A DNA stretch of 64,000 nt, from positions 9,670,989 through 9,734,988 of the forward strand of contig OU744451.1 in the NCBI GenBank assembly GCA_916610825.1. Direction: 5' to 3'. Each line of letters begins with the position of its first letter. Positions within the stretch are counted from its first letter, which is position 1. Shown in pieces: positions 20,927-30,390 of this stretch. A program made the translations under genes and the position numbers. The stretch comes from Haliclystus octoradiatus (taxonomy: Eukaryota > Cnidaria > Staurozoa > Stauromedusae > Haliclystidae). The notes beneath the pieces are model-generated. The model was not told the DNA's origin and did no database searches. It was given only the letters and a program-made list of their open reading frames with translations.

Positions 20927-23345
20927 GCCGATTGAATCGGGCGGGGCAGAAAATGCATCTCCTGTTGTTTGGATAAAAAAAAAATCGGGTGGATTACGAA
21001 TGTGCACAGACTTTAGTGTCCATGTAAACAGCAAAATCTTGTTCGATGATTACCCTCTACCGAATTCTGAAACAATTTTTGCAAAAATGGGTGGCGCACG
21101 TTTCTTCGCGAAAATTGATTTACAATCCGCCTATTGGCAAGTAAAACTCGACGATAACGCGCGAAAATTATCTATTATCAACACTAGTAAAGGCCTTTAT
21201 AGCGTAACCCGCTTACAAATGGGCATGCGCAACAGTTCGGCTATTTTTCAACATGTAATTGAAGATGTCTTGCAAGGTTTAAAGGGCACAATTGCTTATC
21301 AGGATGATGTCCTTATTTATGCCACTACTGAAGAATCTTTAAACAAACATTTGAACGCTGTAATGGAACGGTTTAAATCACGGCGGCTTTCTATTAATAT
21401 GGAAAAATCCACGCAGCGTGTTTCTGAAGTTTCGTTTTTGGGCTATCGCATATCAGCTTCTGGTATTCAACCAGATGATCGCCTTGTCAATAAAATTAAC
21501 AGCATGCGTCCTCCTCAAAATAAAAAAGGAATTGAGTCATTTGTTGGTTTGGTGAATTTTTTTGGGCGTTTCATACCAAACTTTGCAGACAAAATAAAAC
21601 CGCTAAATTTATTACGCAAAAAAGAAACCGCTTTTGAATGGAATAATGATTGTGCTCGTTCGTTTGAAAATCTCAAATCTGAACTTTCAAGTAAACCAAT
21701 TGTTCAACCATATTCGTTGCTAAAAGAAGCGACATTGACCACTGACGCATCAGACCATTGTATTGCTGGTGTCCTCACACAGGATGGCCAACCTGTTATT
21801 TTTATTTCAAAATCCTTTACTCCAGCTGAAAAAAAATACTCTGCAACTGAAAGGGAAGGTCTCGGTATTGTTTGGTGCGTAGAAAGGCTGCGTCAACTGC
21901 TCTTAGGTCGTCATTTCACACTTATCACGGATCATAAGGCTTTGATCCAATTATTTGGTGCTGATCAACCAATTCCAAAAACTGCTTCGGCACGAATCAG
22001 TCGATGGGCCATAAAATTAATGGCGTTTGATTTTAATATTCAACACAGGCCCGGAACTGAAATCTGTCATGCTGATGCATTATCTCGCCTTTCAGTGTCT
22101 TCCACCCTTTCCCGCGAAGACATTGTTGCTGCTGTCGAACTCACACGTAGCTGTGACGAGGCTTTTCTTCAGCCAGTTATTGCTTTTTCCGATTTAAAAA
22201 ATGCTACTCATCTTGATGTCATCGCACAATCTCTAAAAGGGCGTATTATTTCGGGCAATTGGGCCAATCCCAGTGAAGCTGAGCGTCCGTTTGCGCGTTT
22301 GAACCAAAATTTAACTATACATAACGACGTTATCTATTTCGGTTCTATTGCTTTTATTCCTGCATCGCTCCGCCGTTCAATTCTCGAAAAAGCACATTCT
22401 ACCCACCAAGGTATAAATGCAACCCAGCGCTTTCTCTCAAAGAGTGCTTGGTGGCCAGGCATGGCTCGTGACATAGACCGCTATGTATCTTCTTGTGAAC
22501 AGTGCTGTACTTTGCGCCCTAAGACTGCTAAATCAGTACATGAATGGCCAAAAGCTGACCCTTGGGAAAGATTACATATGGATTTCGGCCATGTTCCAGA
22601 TATCGGAAATGTTTTAATGATTGTTGATGCTGGTAGCGGCTGGATTGAAGCTTTCCGATGTCCAGACCGATCCACTCCAAATATTATTCGAATATTTTCA
22701 TCAGTTTTTGCCCGTTTCGGTGTCGCAAAACACTTAGTTTCCGATAATGCGCAAGAATTCGTCAATGACGCTATTGTTTCATGGCTAGCCAAATCTGGTT
22801 GCTACAAATCTGAATCACCCGCCTATCTCCCTCGCGCTAACGGCCTTGCAGAGCGGTCGGTCCAAACAGTGAAGCGTGCTATGAAAGCTTGGCATCGCAA
22901 TATGCGCGTTTCATTCGATATGTTTCTAAACAAGATTTTGCTGGTACACAGAACTACTTCGAATGCTCGCGGAGAATCACCTGCACAAATTTTAATGGGG
23001 AGAAATCTCAGAGTCCCTTTTGTTTCCGATCATGTACCCGGAGACATTGTAATGTATAAGCCAACAAATTCCACACCCTCTCGGAAAGCTGCATTTGTTG
23101 TTGCAAAAGGATCAAACACAGCGTGGTCAAAATTGGGGGAGAGAACAGTATTAGCTTCGAACAATCAAATTGGCAATGCCCCTGTAGACTGCAATTTAGA
23201 ACAAACAAGTAGGACTAGCCCCACACCCGATACAACATCATCATCAGCAGTTCAACCAGCTGATTCAAACATATCTTCACCACATATGTCAATACAGCGT
23301 TCATCAAGAATTGTTCGTCAACCAAATCGTTTTGGTTATAGTTAA
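20916..23345 (+). CDS. Gypsy-1 Pol: reverse transcriptase, RNase H, integrase
   Basis: Continuous frame of about 808 meaningful codons (the open frame extends upstream out of register to 20,793). RT has KIDLQSAYWQ and a YQDD catalytic box. RNase H has TTDASDHC, REGLGIVW and TDHKAL. Integrase has H-x2-H (AHSTHQG), C-x2-C (CEQC) and the D, D, E triad in HMDFG, SDNAQEF and NGLAERS with 35 residues between the last two. It ends in a Ser/Thr-rich tail 92 bases before the 3' LTR. No stops. No start codon or protease in cis, so it could act only if expressed by fusion or supplied in trans. Confidence 0.9.
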   Translation: MVIEPIESGGAENASPVVWIKKKSGGLRMCTDFSVHVNSKILFDDYPLPNSETIFAKMGGARFFAKIDLQSAYWQVKLDDNARKLSIINTSKGLYSVTRLQMGMRNSSAIFQHVIEDVLQGLKGTIAYQDDVLIYATTEESLNKHLNAVMERFKSRRLSINMEKSTQRVSEVSFLGYRISASGIQPDDRLVNKINSMRPPQNKKGIESFVGLVNFFGRFIPNFADKIKPLNLLRKKETAFEWNNDCARSFENLKSELSSKPIVQPYSLLKEATLTTDASDHCIAGVLTQDGQPVIFISKSFTPAEKKYSATEREGLGIVWCVERLRQLLLGRHFTLITDHKALIQLFGADQPIPKTASARISRWAIKLMAFDFNIQHRPGTEICHADALSRLSVSSTLSREDIVAAVELTRSCDEAFLQPVIAFSDLKNATHLDVIAQSLKGRIISGNWANPSEAERPFARLNQNLTIHNDVIYFGSIAFIPASLRRSILEKAHSTHQGINATQRFLSKSAWWPGMARDIDRYVSSCEQCCTLRPKTAKSVHEWPKADPWERLHMDFGHVPDIGNVLMIVDAGSGWIEAFRCPDRSTPNIIRIFSSVFARFGVAKHLVSDNAQEFVNDAIVSWLAKSGCYKSESPAYLPRANGLAERSVQTVKRAMKAWHRNMRVSFDMFLNKILLVHRTTSNARGESPAQILMGRNLRVPFVSDHVPGDIVMYKPTNSTPSRKAAFVVAKGSNTAWSKLGERTVLASNNQIGNAPVDCNLEQTSRTSPTPDTTSSSAVQPADSNISSPHMSIQRSSRIVRQPNRFGYS

Positions 23346-23436
23346 TAAATAAAATAGATTAATTAATTAATTAATTTGGTAAAAAGACAAAACATCAGTA
23401 ATAACAATATTTGCTTTAATTTAGATAAAGGGAAGT

Positions 23437-23602
23437 TGTCGTATTACGTAATTGTTATTCCTGTATATATAACCTCTTTATATTAACTTCGTTTCGATGT
23501 AGACTATAAAAGTAGATGTTCTTTATTAATAAGATTAGATTATGTTGGATCTCGCGTTGTACTCATTGACTCATGAATATCTTTAATCATTGTCATACGA
23601 CA
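23437..23602 (+). repeat. Gypsy-1 3' LTR (166 bp)
   Basis: Starts TGTCGTATTACG, ends CATACGACA. Preceded by the purine tract AAAGGGAAG. Confidence 0.9.
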
Positions 23603-24059
23603 GAGTGGGTCAGGGTTCTCATTAGTAGGACCATTATTTCCAATAAAATGCAGGGAACATATATACGTATCCCTCTTGATATTATCTATATAATAAAATC
23701 TTTTCTTCCACAAGCATGAGTCAAACGTTTAGCTTTCGCAGTTTTCTGTGTCATATCACGAAGTTCAAGTTGAGATATGTTCGTTTTCAGCTTTCCAGGT
23801 TTTGCAAAACGAATAAAATATGTTCCTGCAGGCAATTTTTCAGGATATCTCGAATCAGACTTGCATATACCCTGACAGTAATGCTTTGTGGCACCTTTTC
23901 CAGTTTTTTTTGGAACATCCATTTAATAAAAATGATGATAAACTGACATTAACTGTCGAGTATAAAGTAAACACCAAGCGTTCGTACACAAAACAAAATG
24001 TTCTTTCCTGAACACTGTACGTTGAGCTATCCCATGATTCAATGCGTGAATCTATTTTT

Positions 24060-25150
24060 TAACTCGGCGCGCAGCCCTATTAAGCTACGATTTCACATAC
24101 ATACACTAGCGTCTGCGCTATCTAATCAACATATAAGAAAGAGAGAATTTTAACACCATACATATTCATCAATCAATCGTCAAGCAAATATTTGTAAAAG
24201 GCATCATCAGAACCATTGGATTTTACACCAGGCTATGACAGACGTTTTTCTTCTATTTTCTGTTTATCATTTTTGTAGCGAACCAAATCAAATGTTTCCC
24301 GAAGCTTTCTCTTGTGGCTCCCAACAGAAAATTATCAAAAGAAGGGTTTTACCCTATTTGATTACAATAGACACGACTTTGCACCATTGACTTCGAGAAC
24401 GTAACATTTTGAACAGAATTTGAGAAATTTTTCAATCTCCGAAGATCGTCCAGCCGCGTGAGTAACCCATTGCTATAGTACCTAAATATGCATCTCAATC
24501 TAACATTGTAAATACGACACTTTACCGATTGGTCGTGATTCGGCTAATGGATCCATGCTCCTGCATTATGTGATCTAAAAAATGCAAATTATGTGATCAA
24601 ATGATGGTAAGTGATGTTAAGTTAAAGGTTGGTGCATTTAAACCATACAGTACAACCTGCCAAACGGGATTATATTTCTTCAATTGACTATCTAGTTGAC
24701 TTCTGCATTCTCCAGTAATTCGTATTATTGTGTTACAATCCCCAGTACTGCGGCATCAGAACAAACGTTTTGTCTTACCAAGAGTTTATGTTTAAATCCT
24801 GTAATGTCATTTAGGGCTAGAATTGGATATTATAGCACGTATAGCACGACTTTTATCAGTTAGATGCGAGAGTATTATATCTTCAATAAACCAAACTTTA
24901 AATGAACATTCATATAAACATAGTCACTAGAATATATATTCTAGTGACTATGATATAAAAAAGCCCTATGTGGGAGGAATTGGCCTCAACCTGTGAGCTT
25001 GCATATATCAAAGCTAAACTAGCAAAAGGGTTCCTTATCATCATTTATTCAGAAAATACCTTAATTAATTTTGTAACCCATTTATTAATAGGATTTTTTT
25101 ACAGAAAGTATTATCTCTATTTATATTCGAGTTTAGAAATTTGGCAACAA
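24060..25150 (+). repeat. Diverged copy of the peptide-gene 3' flank (copy X0)
   Basis: Aligns by eye with 33,060-34,260 and with the start of it at 54,630-54,840: AGCTACGATTTCACATACA, CATCATCAGAAC, CAGCCGCGTGAGTAAC, GAATTGGCCTCAACCTGT, CTTATCATCAT and TTATTCAGAAAATACC occur in the same order. No cysteine exon precedes this copy, because that position is taken by the THAP/gypsy-1 complex. Confidence 0.75.
24919..24952. repeat. Perfect 34-bp palindrome
   Basis: CATAGTCACTAGAATAT followed by its exact inverse complement. It is absent from the duplicate copy at 33.8 kb, so it arose or was inserted after duplication. Confidence 0.8.
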
Positions 25151-25489
25151 CTACTATGAATTTACAGCTACTTACAGAAATAATATTAACAATATAAATA
25201 TAAAGTAATTACAATGTATTAAGTATAATTATTCTTGGCTGGAGATATTAGGCATAAAGGTATGTGAATACCATCGGCATAGACATCAGCAATCCATTCA
25301 ATTGAAGAGTAACGAAACGAGTGATGGTATGATGGACACAAATATTGTAAATGTGATGAGAACGAGTACGAGATAAACATGGTCGCTGGAAAAGTCAAAC
25401 AGCAGAGGAGGAGCTCTTTCCCATTTCATCCTATTTACCCAGTAGAGCAGTTGTAATATCATTCTGAGTCTGACATGTCAGAGACGCGG

Positions 25490-25688
25490 GTATACGAAAG
25501 CTAAAGTCTAGTATGATCCTTTTTCTTCTGTTGTAATCTCTGGAGGTGGTAGAGATGTTGTGACTTACATTCCTGCAGACAATCGAACAATTGTCAAGAT
25601 GAGATAAAACAAGAGTGTCGTAAAGCCTCTGGAAAACGCTCATGACTTTAACGCAAAAAATCGCTCCTCTTATGAGGATGATATGCAA
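25490..25688 (-). pseudogene. LINE reverse transcriptase remnant
   Basis: The frame FQRLYDTLVLSHLDNCSIVC, then RDYNRRKRIIL, matches the thumb-region pattern LY.SLILPHLDYC..VW...L..LQ.R..RII of jockey/CR1-type LINEs. Only a short, decayed piece remains. Confidence 0.55.
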
Positions 25689-25699
25689 AAATCGAAAGT

Positions 25700-26395
25700 T
25701 ATCAAAGGTGTGCGTACTTTTTTAGGATGAGCAGCTAAAGTCTCCTTTTAAGAGCCATTATCTTCAATGGAAAGAACATTATATTCGGTTCGATCTATCA
25801 GTACGTGTACTGTCCATGATATCATATTCTAAAATATCACGAAGATTTTCTGCGATATGATTGGTCGAAAGAGCGTGAACGAAATCCATGGCTTCGAAAA
25901 CCGGGAAAAACTGCTAGTTTCAAAAAGTCTGACCTGTGATAAAGTACAGAAATTATCACCTTCCGATAACAACACAACACAATAAATATCTCAATTATGG
26001 CAATGATTTACAAAACGATATTTAGCCCAAGATATTTATATTTATAGAAAAGCGTTGTAAATGGGTTATTGGTCGTGCAGCATGCAAAATATTAAAAATC
26101 ACAGAATCATAGACAATTATAGGCAACGCTGTTTTAAGATAAACCTAAAATTTAAATAACGATTAGTACATTAACTTCCTAAAGGACAATTGTGCAATTT
26201 ATATTACAGACGTTCTTCTATATGTCTTTCTTTATTCAACAACATGTATCTCGTTGTGGATGCATAAAATCGTTTGCTTGGTTCATGAATTGAAATTGAA
26301 TTTTAAATTGTGAATTTCGTGAATTGAAATTTCGCGGTCGAATGAGATTCCGAATATTGTTTTATTTTAGAAAAGGGTTACCACACGCTTGCCAA
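25700..26395. other. No gene seen
   Basis: AT-rich, no supportable frames. Confidence 0.35.
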
Positions 26396-26416
26396 TGTTT
26401 GTATTCATATTTATTA

Positions 26417-26520
26417 AACGAGAAAACGTTGGGAGACACGAGTGAAGCGCTAAAAAATGACGAGCTCCGAGCGAACGATTTTTAGTGCTTCACTCGTGTC
26501 TCCCAACTTTCGTTTTCGTT
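26417..26520. repeat. Foldback element, ~104 bp, near-perfect arms
   Basis: Left arm (26,417-26,458) contains GGGAGACACGAGTGAAGC and the right arm (26,478-26,520) contains its inverse GCTTCACTCGTGTCTCCC. About 40 bases per arm with few mismatches. Core motif shared with 12.7 and 15.5 kb. Confidence 0.75.
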
Positions 26521-26904
26521 CAGCGATCGTTTCTAGAAATTCAAAGGATAGTTTTGCGTCTGCGTCGTACTGTCTATGATGTCATAATTATCAACATTAT
26601 ACAGAAGCAGCATAGTAGGCATGGCTAACGTTCCACAACTTCCTGTCAACGAAAAACAAAATCGTGTAATATCTTTGAATGCATTTAAACTTTCCTGCGA
26701 CAAATTTTCAAAGTTCACGACAGTTATGACAATTATCAAAATCTTGATTGTGGCTAAACACTTGCGATTTGCCATTTTCGACAAAATCGCATGAAATTAG
26801 TGACCGTTTACAAGAAGCTTAAGTTAAGGATTTCCATATGTTTTTTTTTGGATTAACGTTTGAGAATTTGAGTAGTTCTAAGCCTCTATTGCTTTACTAA
26901 TCAC

Positions 26905-26990
26905 ATTGTTAATATGTATATTAAAAATCAATTGATTGTTTATAAAAACAAGTGTGGCATTATTTACAGTTATCTTCATTTGTTCAAATT
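26905..26990 (+). repeat. Copy of sequence at 55,495-55,575
   Basis: AAAATCAATTGATTGT, TATAAAAACA and GTGGCATTATTTACAGTT occur in both. This marks another segment of the large duplicated unit. Confidence 0.6.
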
Positions 26991-27269
26991 TGTTCATTTG
27001 TTCAAATTTGTTCAAATGTTCAAAGAAATTTACAAATTATCATATTTTGAATATTGTATATTTATATTTACATTTGATATTTTACAATTGTTGAAGATGG
27101 AACCGAAGCCTGAACCATAATTAAAATTCATTGCTTCTGCTGCAACTGATCCATTTACGCTCGTTGGTAACCGAACTCGTGTTTCCTTGCTCTTCTTCAC
27201 TTCTGCTACGAAATGAATTGCTTGCTGTACACCCAACAAGTGAACCAGAGAAAACTGTACTACATTTCC

Positions 27270-27403
27270 TCAATTGTGTGGTGGATGGTCTGTTGTTGTA
27301 ATTCTGCAATGTTCAGAGTATTCACACGGGTGACGGTTTTTATACAAATATCGATCTGAAGGTTTCCAGTTTTGATTTGGATATTTAAACCAGGTTGAAC
27401 ATT
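27270..27403 (-). CDS. Possible small terminal exon, unrecognised
   Basis: After a minus-strand acceptor (taatttcag) the frame reads CSTWFKYPNQNWKPSDRYLY, then HPCEYSEHC and a short tail to TGA: 43 codons with three cysteines and three Trp/Phe, unlike random AT-rich sequence. An upstream open stretch (27,664-27,467; KLPTCTCNDLYVVLNETQ) could be a preceding exon. No family recognised, no signal peptide found. Confidence 0.25.
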
Positions 27404-28171
27404 CTGAAATTAATTTCCTCAAATAAATGGTATTTCAATGTCACAATAACATACCGTTGAAAATATTTACTCATATTTTGTTTTGTACTTCGTACTTTTC
27501 GCCTGTGTTTCATTCAGAACGACATACAAATCATTACATGTACAAGTAGGTAACTTTCGTGTTCCGTTATTATCAATATTATTATAATTAATATATGAAT
27601 TTAATTCTTTACCAAAAGAACCATTTTCTTTATTTTGGGCAATTTTGAAACTTTTAGGTAACAAGAGAAAGTGTTAGTTTGTTTTGATTTTATTGCGTTT
27701 ATGTTCTGAACCTGGTCCAAATATCCCGCAATTGTTAGCATTGTCTGCACTGTGAGTTCCAAACATGACCATTAGCCAATCAGATTTCTAGAACAACATT
27801 CGACGATTTATAATGAACAATCACATGGAAAGGATGGATATTCTTATCGTCAAGTTGCTTTATAAAGACATTGATGACAAATGATTTAATCATGTGTCTG
27901 TTTCAACTTCATTTAGAACTTCCATAGTGAAAAAATTAAATTCTAGTGTAGATTTATTTTGCTTGAAATTAGTAAACTTTTAATCTCGCTAGAAGCAGGT
28001 AATTTTAAACTGTAACACGTGCTGCAATAAAGTCTTTCCTGATTTCAAGATATTTTTCAAAAGTTGAAATCTACAGAAAAATGTATTTATCCAAAATTAA
28101 GTTTCCCACGGCTATATATGCATAGCAAACTTTGGCATATGTTTAAGAATGTGTTTAAAATGACTTGTGAC

Positions 28172-28384
28172 TTTCTGCAGGAATTCATACAGGATTTAGC
28201 ATTTTTCAGCGACCATAAACAGCAAAATGTTGGGCTTGTCATAAGACAATGTTCAGGCAAATTCAGATTTTGTAAGGATCGAGAAACTTTTCATAATGTC
28301 AGTAAATTTTCAATCCGTTGGAAGACTTGTAGAGCTATACAACGAATGAATGAAAAAAATAAAAAATATCCCGAAAGACACTAA
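28172..28384 (+). CDS. Possible terminal exon, unrecognised
   Basis: Follows a pyrimidine-rich ctttctgcag acceptor and stays open for about 70 codons (FIQDLAFFSDHKQQNVGLVI, then RQCSGKFRFCKDRETF) to TAA, ending in a basic, lysine-rich tail. Only weak traces near 57.7 kb in the duplicate unit. It may be chance. Confidence 0.22.
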   Translation, partial: FLQEFIQDLAFFSDHKQQNVGLVIRQCSGKFRFCKDRETFHNVSKFSIRWKTCRAIQRMNEKNKKYPERH

Positions 28385-28489
28385 TATAAACAACAACAAA
28401 ATGTTCGGAATGTACAAAATATAGTAAACTTAGACATGAGTTAGTAATAAATAAATTTTTTACAGTATGAAAGTTAATAAAAAGTGAAT

Positions 28490-29640
28490 TTAATAAATTT
28501 TAATTTCTTTCACTCTTGAGAATGGCCACAAACAATGGCCACAGACAGACTAACTTAGTACTATTTGTCGTTTTTCTAACCTTGATATCAGACATGAATA
28601 CATATTTCTGCAATGTTGCAACGTTTTATCTGTAACAAATCTATGGACCAACACACCCGCGGAAATACAGGGGATCAGAAGAATGAATTTACACTATCAT
28701 CTTGATATCCGCATGAGTGGCATGGTTACCATAGAAAAGAGAAACTGAGATATCTAACGAGCAATTCATAATCTATTGAACTGAAAATACTTTATCAAGA
28801 ATCAACATCATAGATTCAAGCACGATATTTTGGCTTCACAGTAGCTGTACATACCATATAAATTACCATTGATTGATCGATTAATTAAGTTCAGTACTTT
28901 TCATCTACGTAGTGCGCCTGTTGCCTGTAGGTGCGAGTCATAGATAGCGTTCTGCAGTTGGTCGCAACACTGGAGCTGTAATTGTTCTGTGATGTGTGAA
29001 GATTGCGAAAAATAATGTATAATGTAATCGTACTATATTTTATCACTTCCTATAAAATGTAGATTAATATCGTCTAGATAATAAGATTATCGATGTGAGT
29101 TTCATAGAGACTATAGATATAGGTTCTCTATCAGTTTTTTTGTTGTTATTAAAATATGTTTTTGATAGCAGAGGATACTAAAAAGGACCTCACGTAGGCA
29201 AGTGATGCAGTATAGTTGAAGTTACAGGAGGACAAAAAGCTGATTGCCTTTCTCTTATTTCACAACATTTGCTATAGCTGTTCGGAGTCTATAGACCTAT
29301 ACATCAGAGAACAGGTAAGAATATTTTACATCACGCATAGCTTACTTCAAATAATTAACAGATTTTTATATACTATTTTTGACTAGGATAACAGTATAGC
29401 AGCTAGTTACTGAAGCGGTTAGTCATGTTGTTGCTTCTTCGGTTTTTGAAACACTTAGAGAGGATTTTTATTCATGTAATAGCAGGTCTCATTAAATAAC
29501 AACGTAACAGTAATTTTACCAACTAATTTAATGTATATATACATACTATTCGTAAAGTATTAATTTGCATAGTTGATTTAGAATATTTACGAAGAAAATA
29601 ATATTTTCATCAAGTCTAATTCAAATCTAGCTTGTTGAAG
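28490..29640 (+). repeat. Peptide-gene 5' block, copy 1 (promoter and 5' exon)
   Basis: Collinear with 38,190-39,000 and 57,850-58,990. Shared landmarks include TTTGGCTTCACAG, GTATAATGTAATCGTACTAT, CATAGAGACTATAGA, CCTTTCTCTTATTTC and a conserved exon end before gtaag (29,314|gt). Confidence 0.8.
29240..29314 (+). promoter_or_regulatory. Putative promoter/5' untranslated exon of peptide gene 2
   Basis: The sequence CCTATACATCAGAGAACAG is followed by gtaaga. The donor and its context are kept in the two paralogous blocks (38,772|gt, 58,759|gt) although surrounding sequence has drifted. That is what a spliced untranslated leader exon would show. The start site is not determined. Confidence 0.45.
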
Positions 29641-30390
29641 GCAATGACACTATGATCCGATATGCTATCATTGCTTTTCGTTTGTGGTTACTGTATAAAT
29701 ATTGTTTTAAGTATCACGAAATGCAGAGCAATTCCTACTGAATGATTTATGAAATTTTAAAACCGATTCGATAAGATATGGCGGAGCAATCGACGTTTAA
29801 TGCGTATAATCTGCCACGCGTTTATTTTCGTGACGTCAACATTCAATTTTTTCTTCGATAAATTTAAATGAATATTGAAAATCGAATCGTTGATTTAAAA
29901 GATATTTCAACAGTAGAAACCCCTAATAACTTTATTATATAGCCATCAATGTTCTAGTGGGGTTTCCGCTACTAGTGAAAGCCGTATTCGATAAGGTTGA
30001 TATTTAACACATAAAATATGATATTTTCACACGCAAAAAGAACACTTTTCAATCAATAACGCTTTCAAATCTAAAAGGAACGTCATGTTTACAAGGTTAT
30101 GAATCGATTTGATACATACATTCGATTGAATACATTCAAATTCGATGAATATTTGAATGTTCAAATCTCTATCTCGCTCTGTCGCCTCTCGCTCGTGAGA
30201 TAGATTTGAACACTCGAAAAACAAATCTCATATATCCGCGCACCCATCAAATATTATCGATTTATTTTATTCCAATAGTCGTAAGTCAGATTGAAAATTA
30301 TTATTTGCATTTCGCATCTTATTGTTCTAATATGCTGAAGACTTTATGAAGAGTTATGGCTAATATGCACTTCTTTATTCAATCAATCAG

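Larger units (their letters stand above)
19683..23602 (+). mobile_element. Ty3/gypsy element 1 with rearranged gag-protease region
   Basis: 3,920 bp with 166-bp LTRs (19,683-19,848 and 23,437-23,602; about three differences), flanked by GATTG and GAGTG, a 5-bp target duplication with one change. A tRNA primer-like TGGCGCTGCG follows the 5' LTR and an AAAGGGAAG purine tract precedes the 3' LTR. The pol frame is intact from RT to the C-terminus. The region between 5' LTR and RT is scrambled: a duplicated pol-3' fragment, an inverted knuckle-protease segment, then the gag C-terminus. N-terminal gag is missing. Confidence 0.9.
19405..23922 (-). pseudogene. THAP-type zinc-finger protein, split by a gypsy insertion
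   Basis: Two minus-strand pieces, 23,922-23,603 and 19,682-19,405, flank the gypsy element and continue in frame across the duplicated target site. The first piece starts MDVPKKTGKG and has the THAP (C2CH) pattern: YCQGICKSDSRY (C-x3-C), TYFIRFAKPGKL, THACGRKDF, then after a small frame change YICSLHF (C-x2-H) and GPTNENPDP. The second piece is a linker (SSKGGRKILYPRQF), an acidic stretch, and SSTQTD before the frame ends. THAP domains bind DNA. THAP plus an STQTD linker is a layout I associate with domesticated or resident DDE transposases of invertebrates, but no DDE domain remains. Dead: one frameshift, retroelement insertion, no 3' part. Confidence 0.65.

Noticed and set aside
22481..22792. 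103-codon minus-strand frame
   Set aside because: Antisense shadow of the gypsy-1 integrase.
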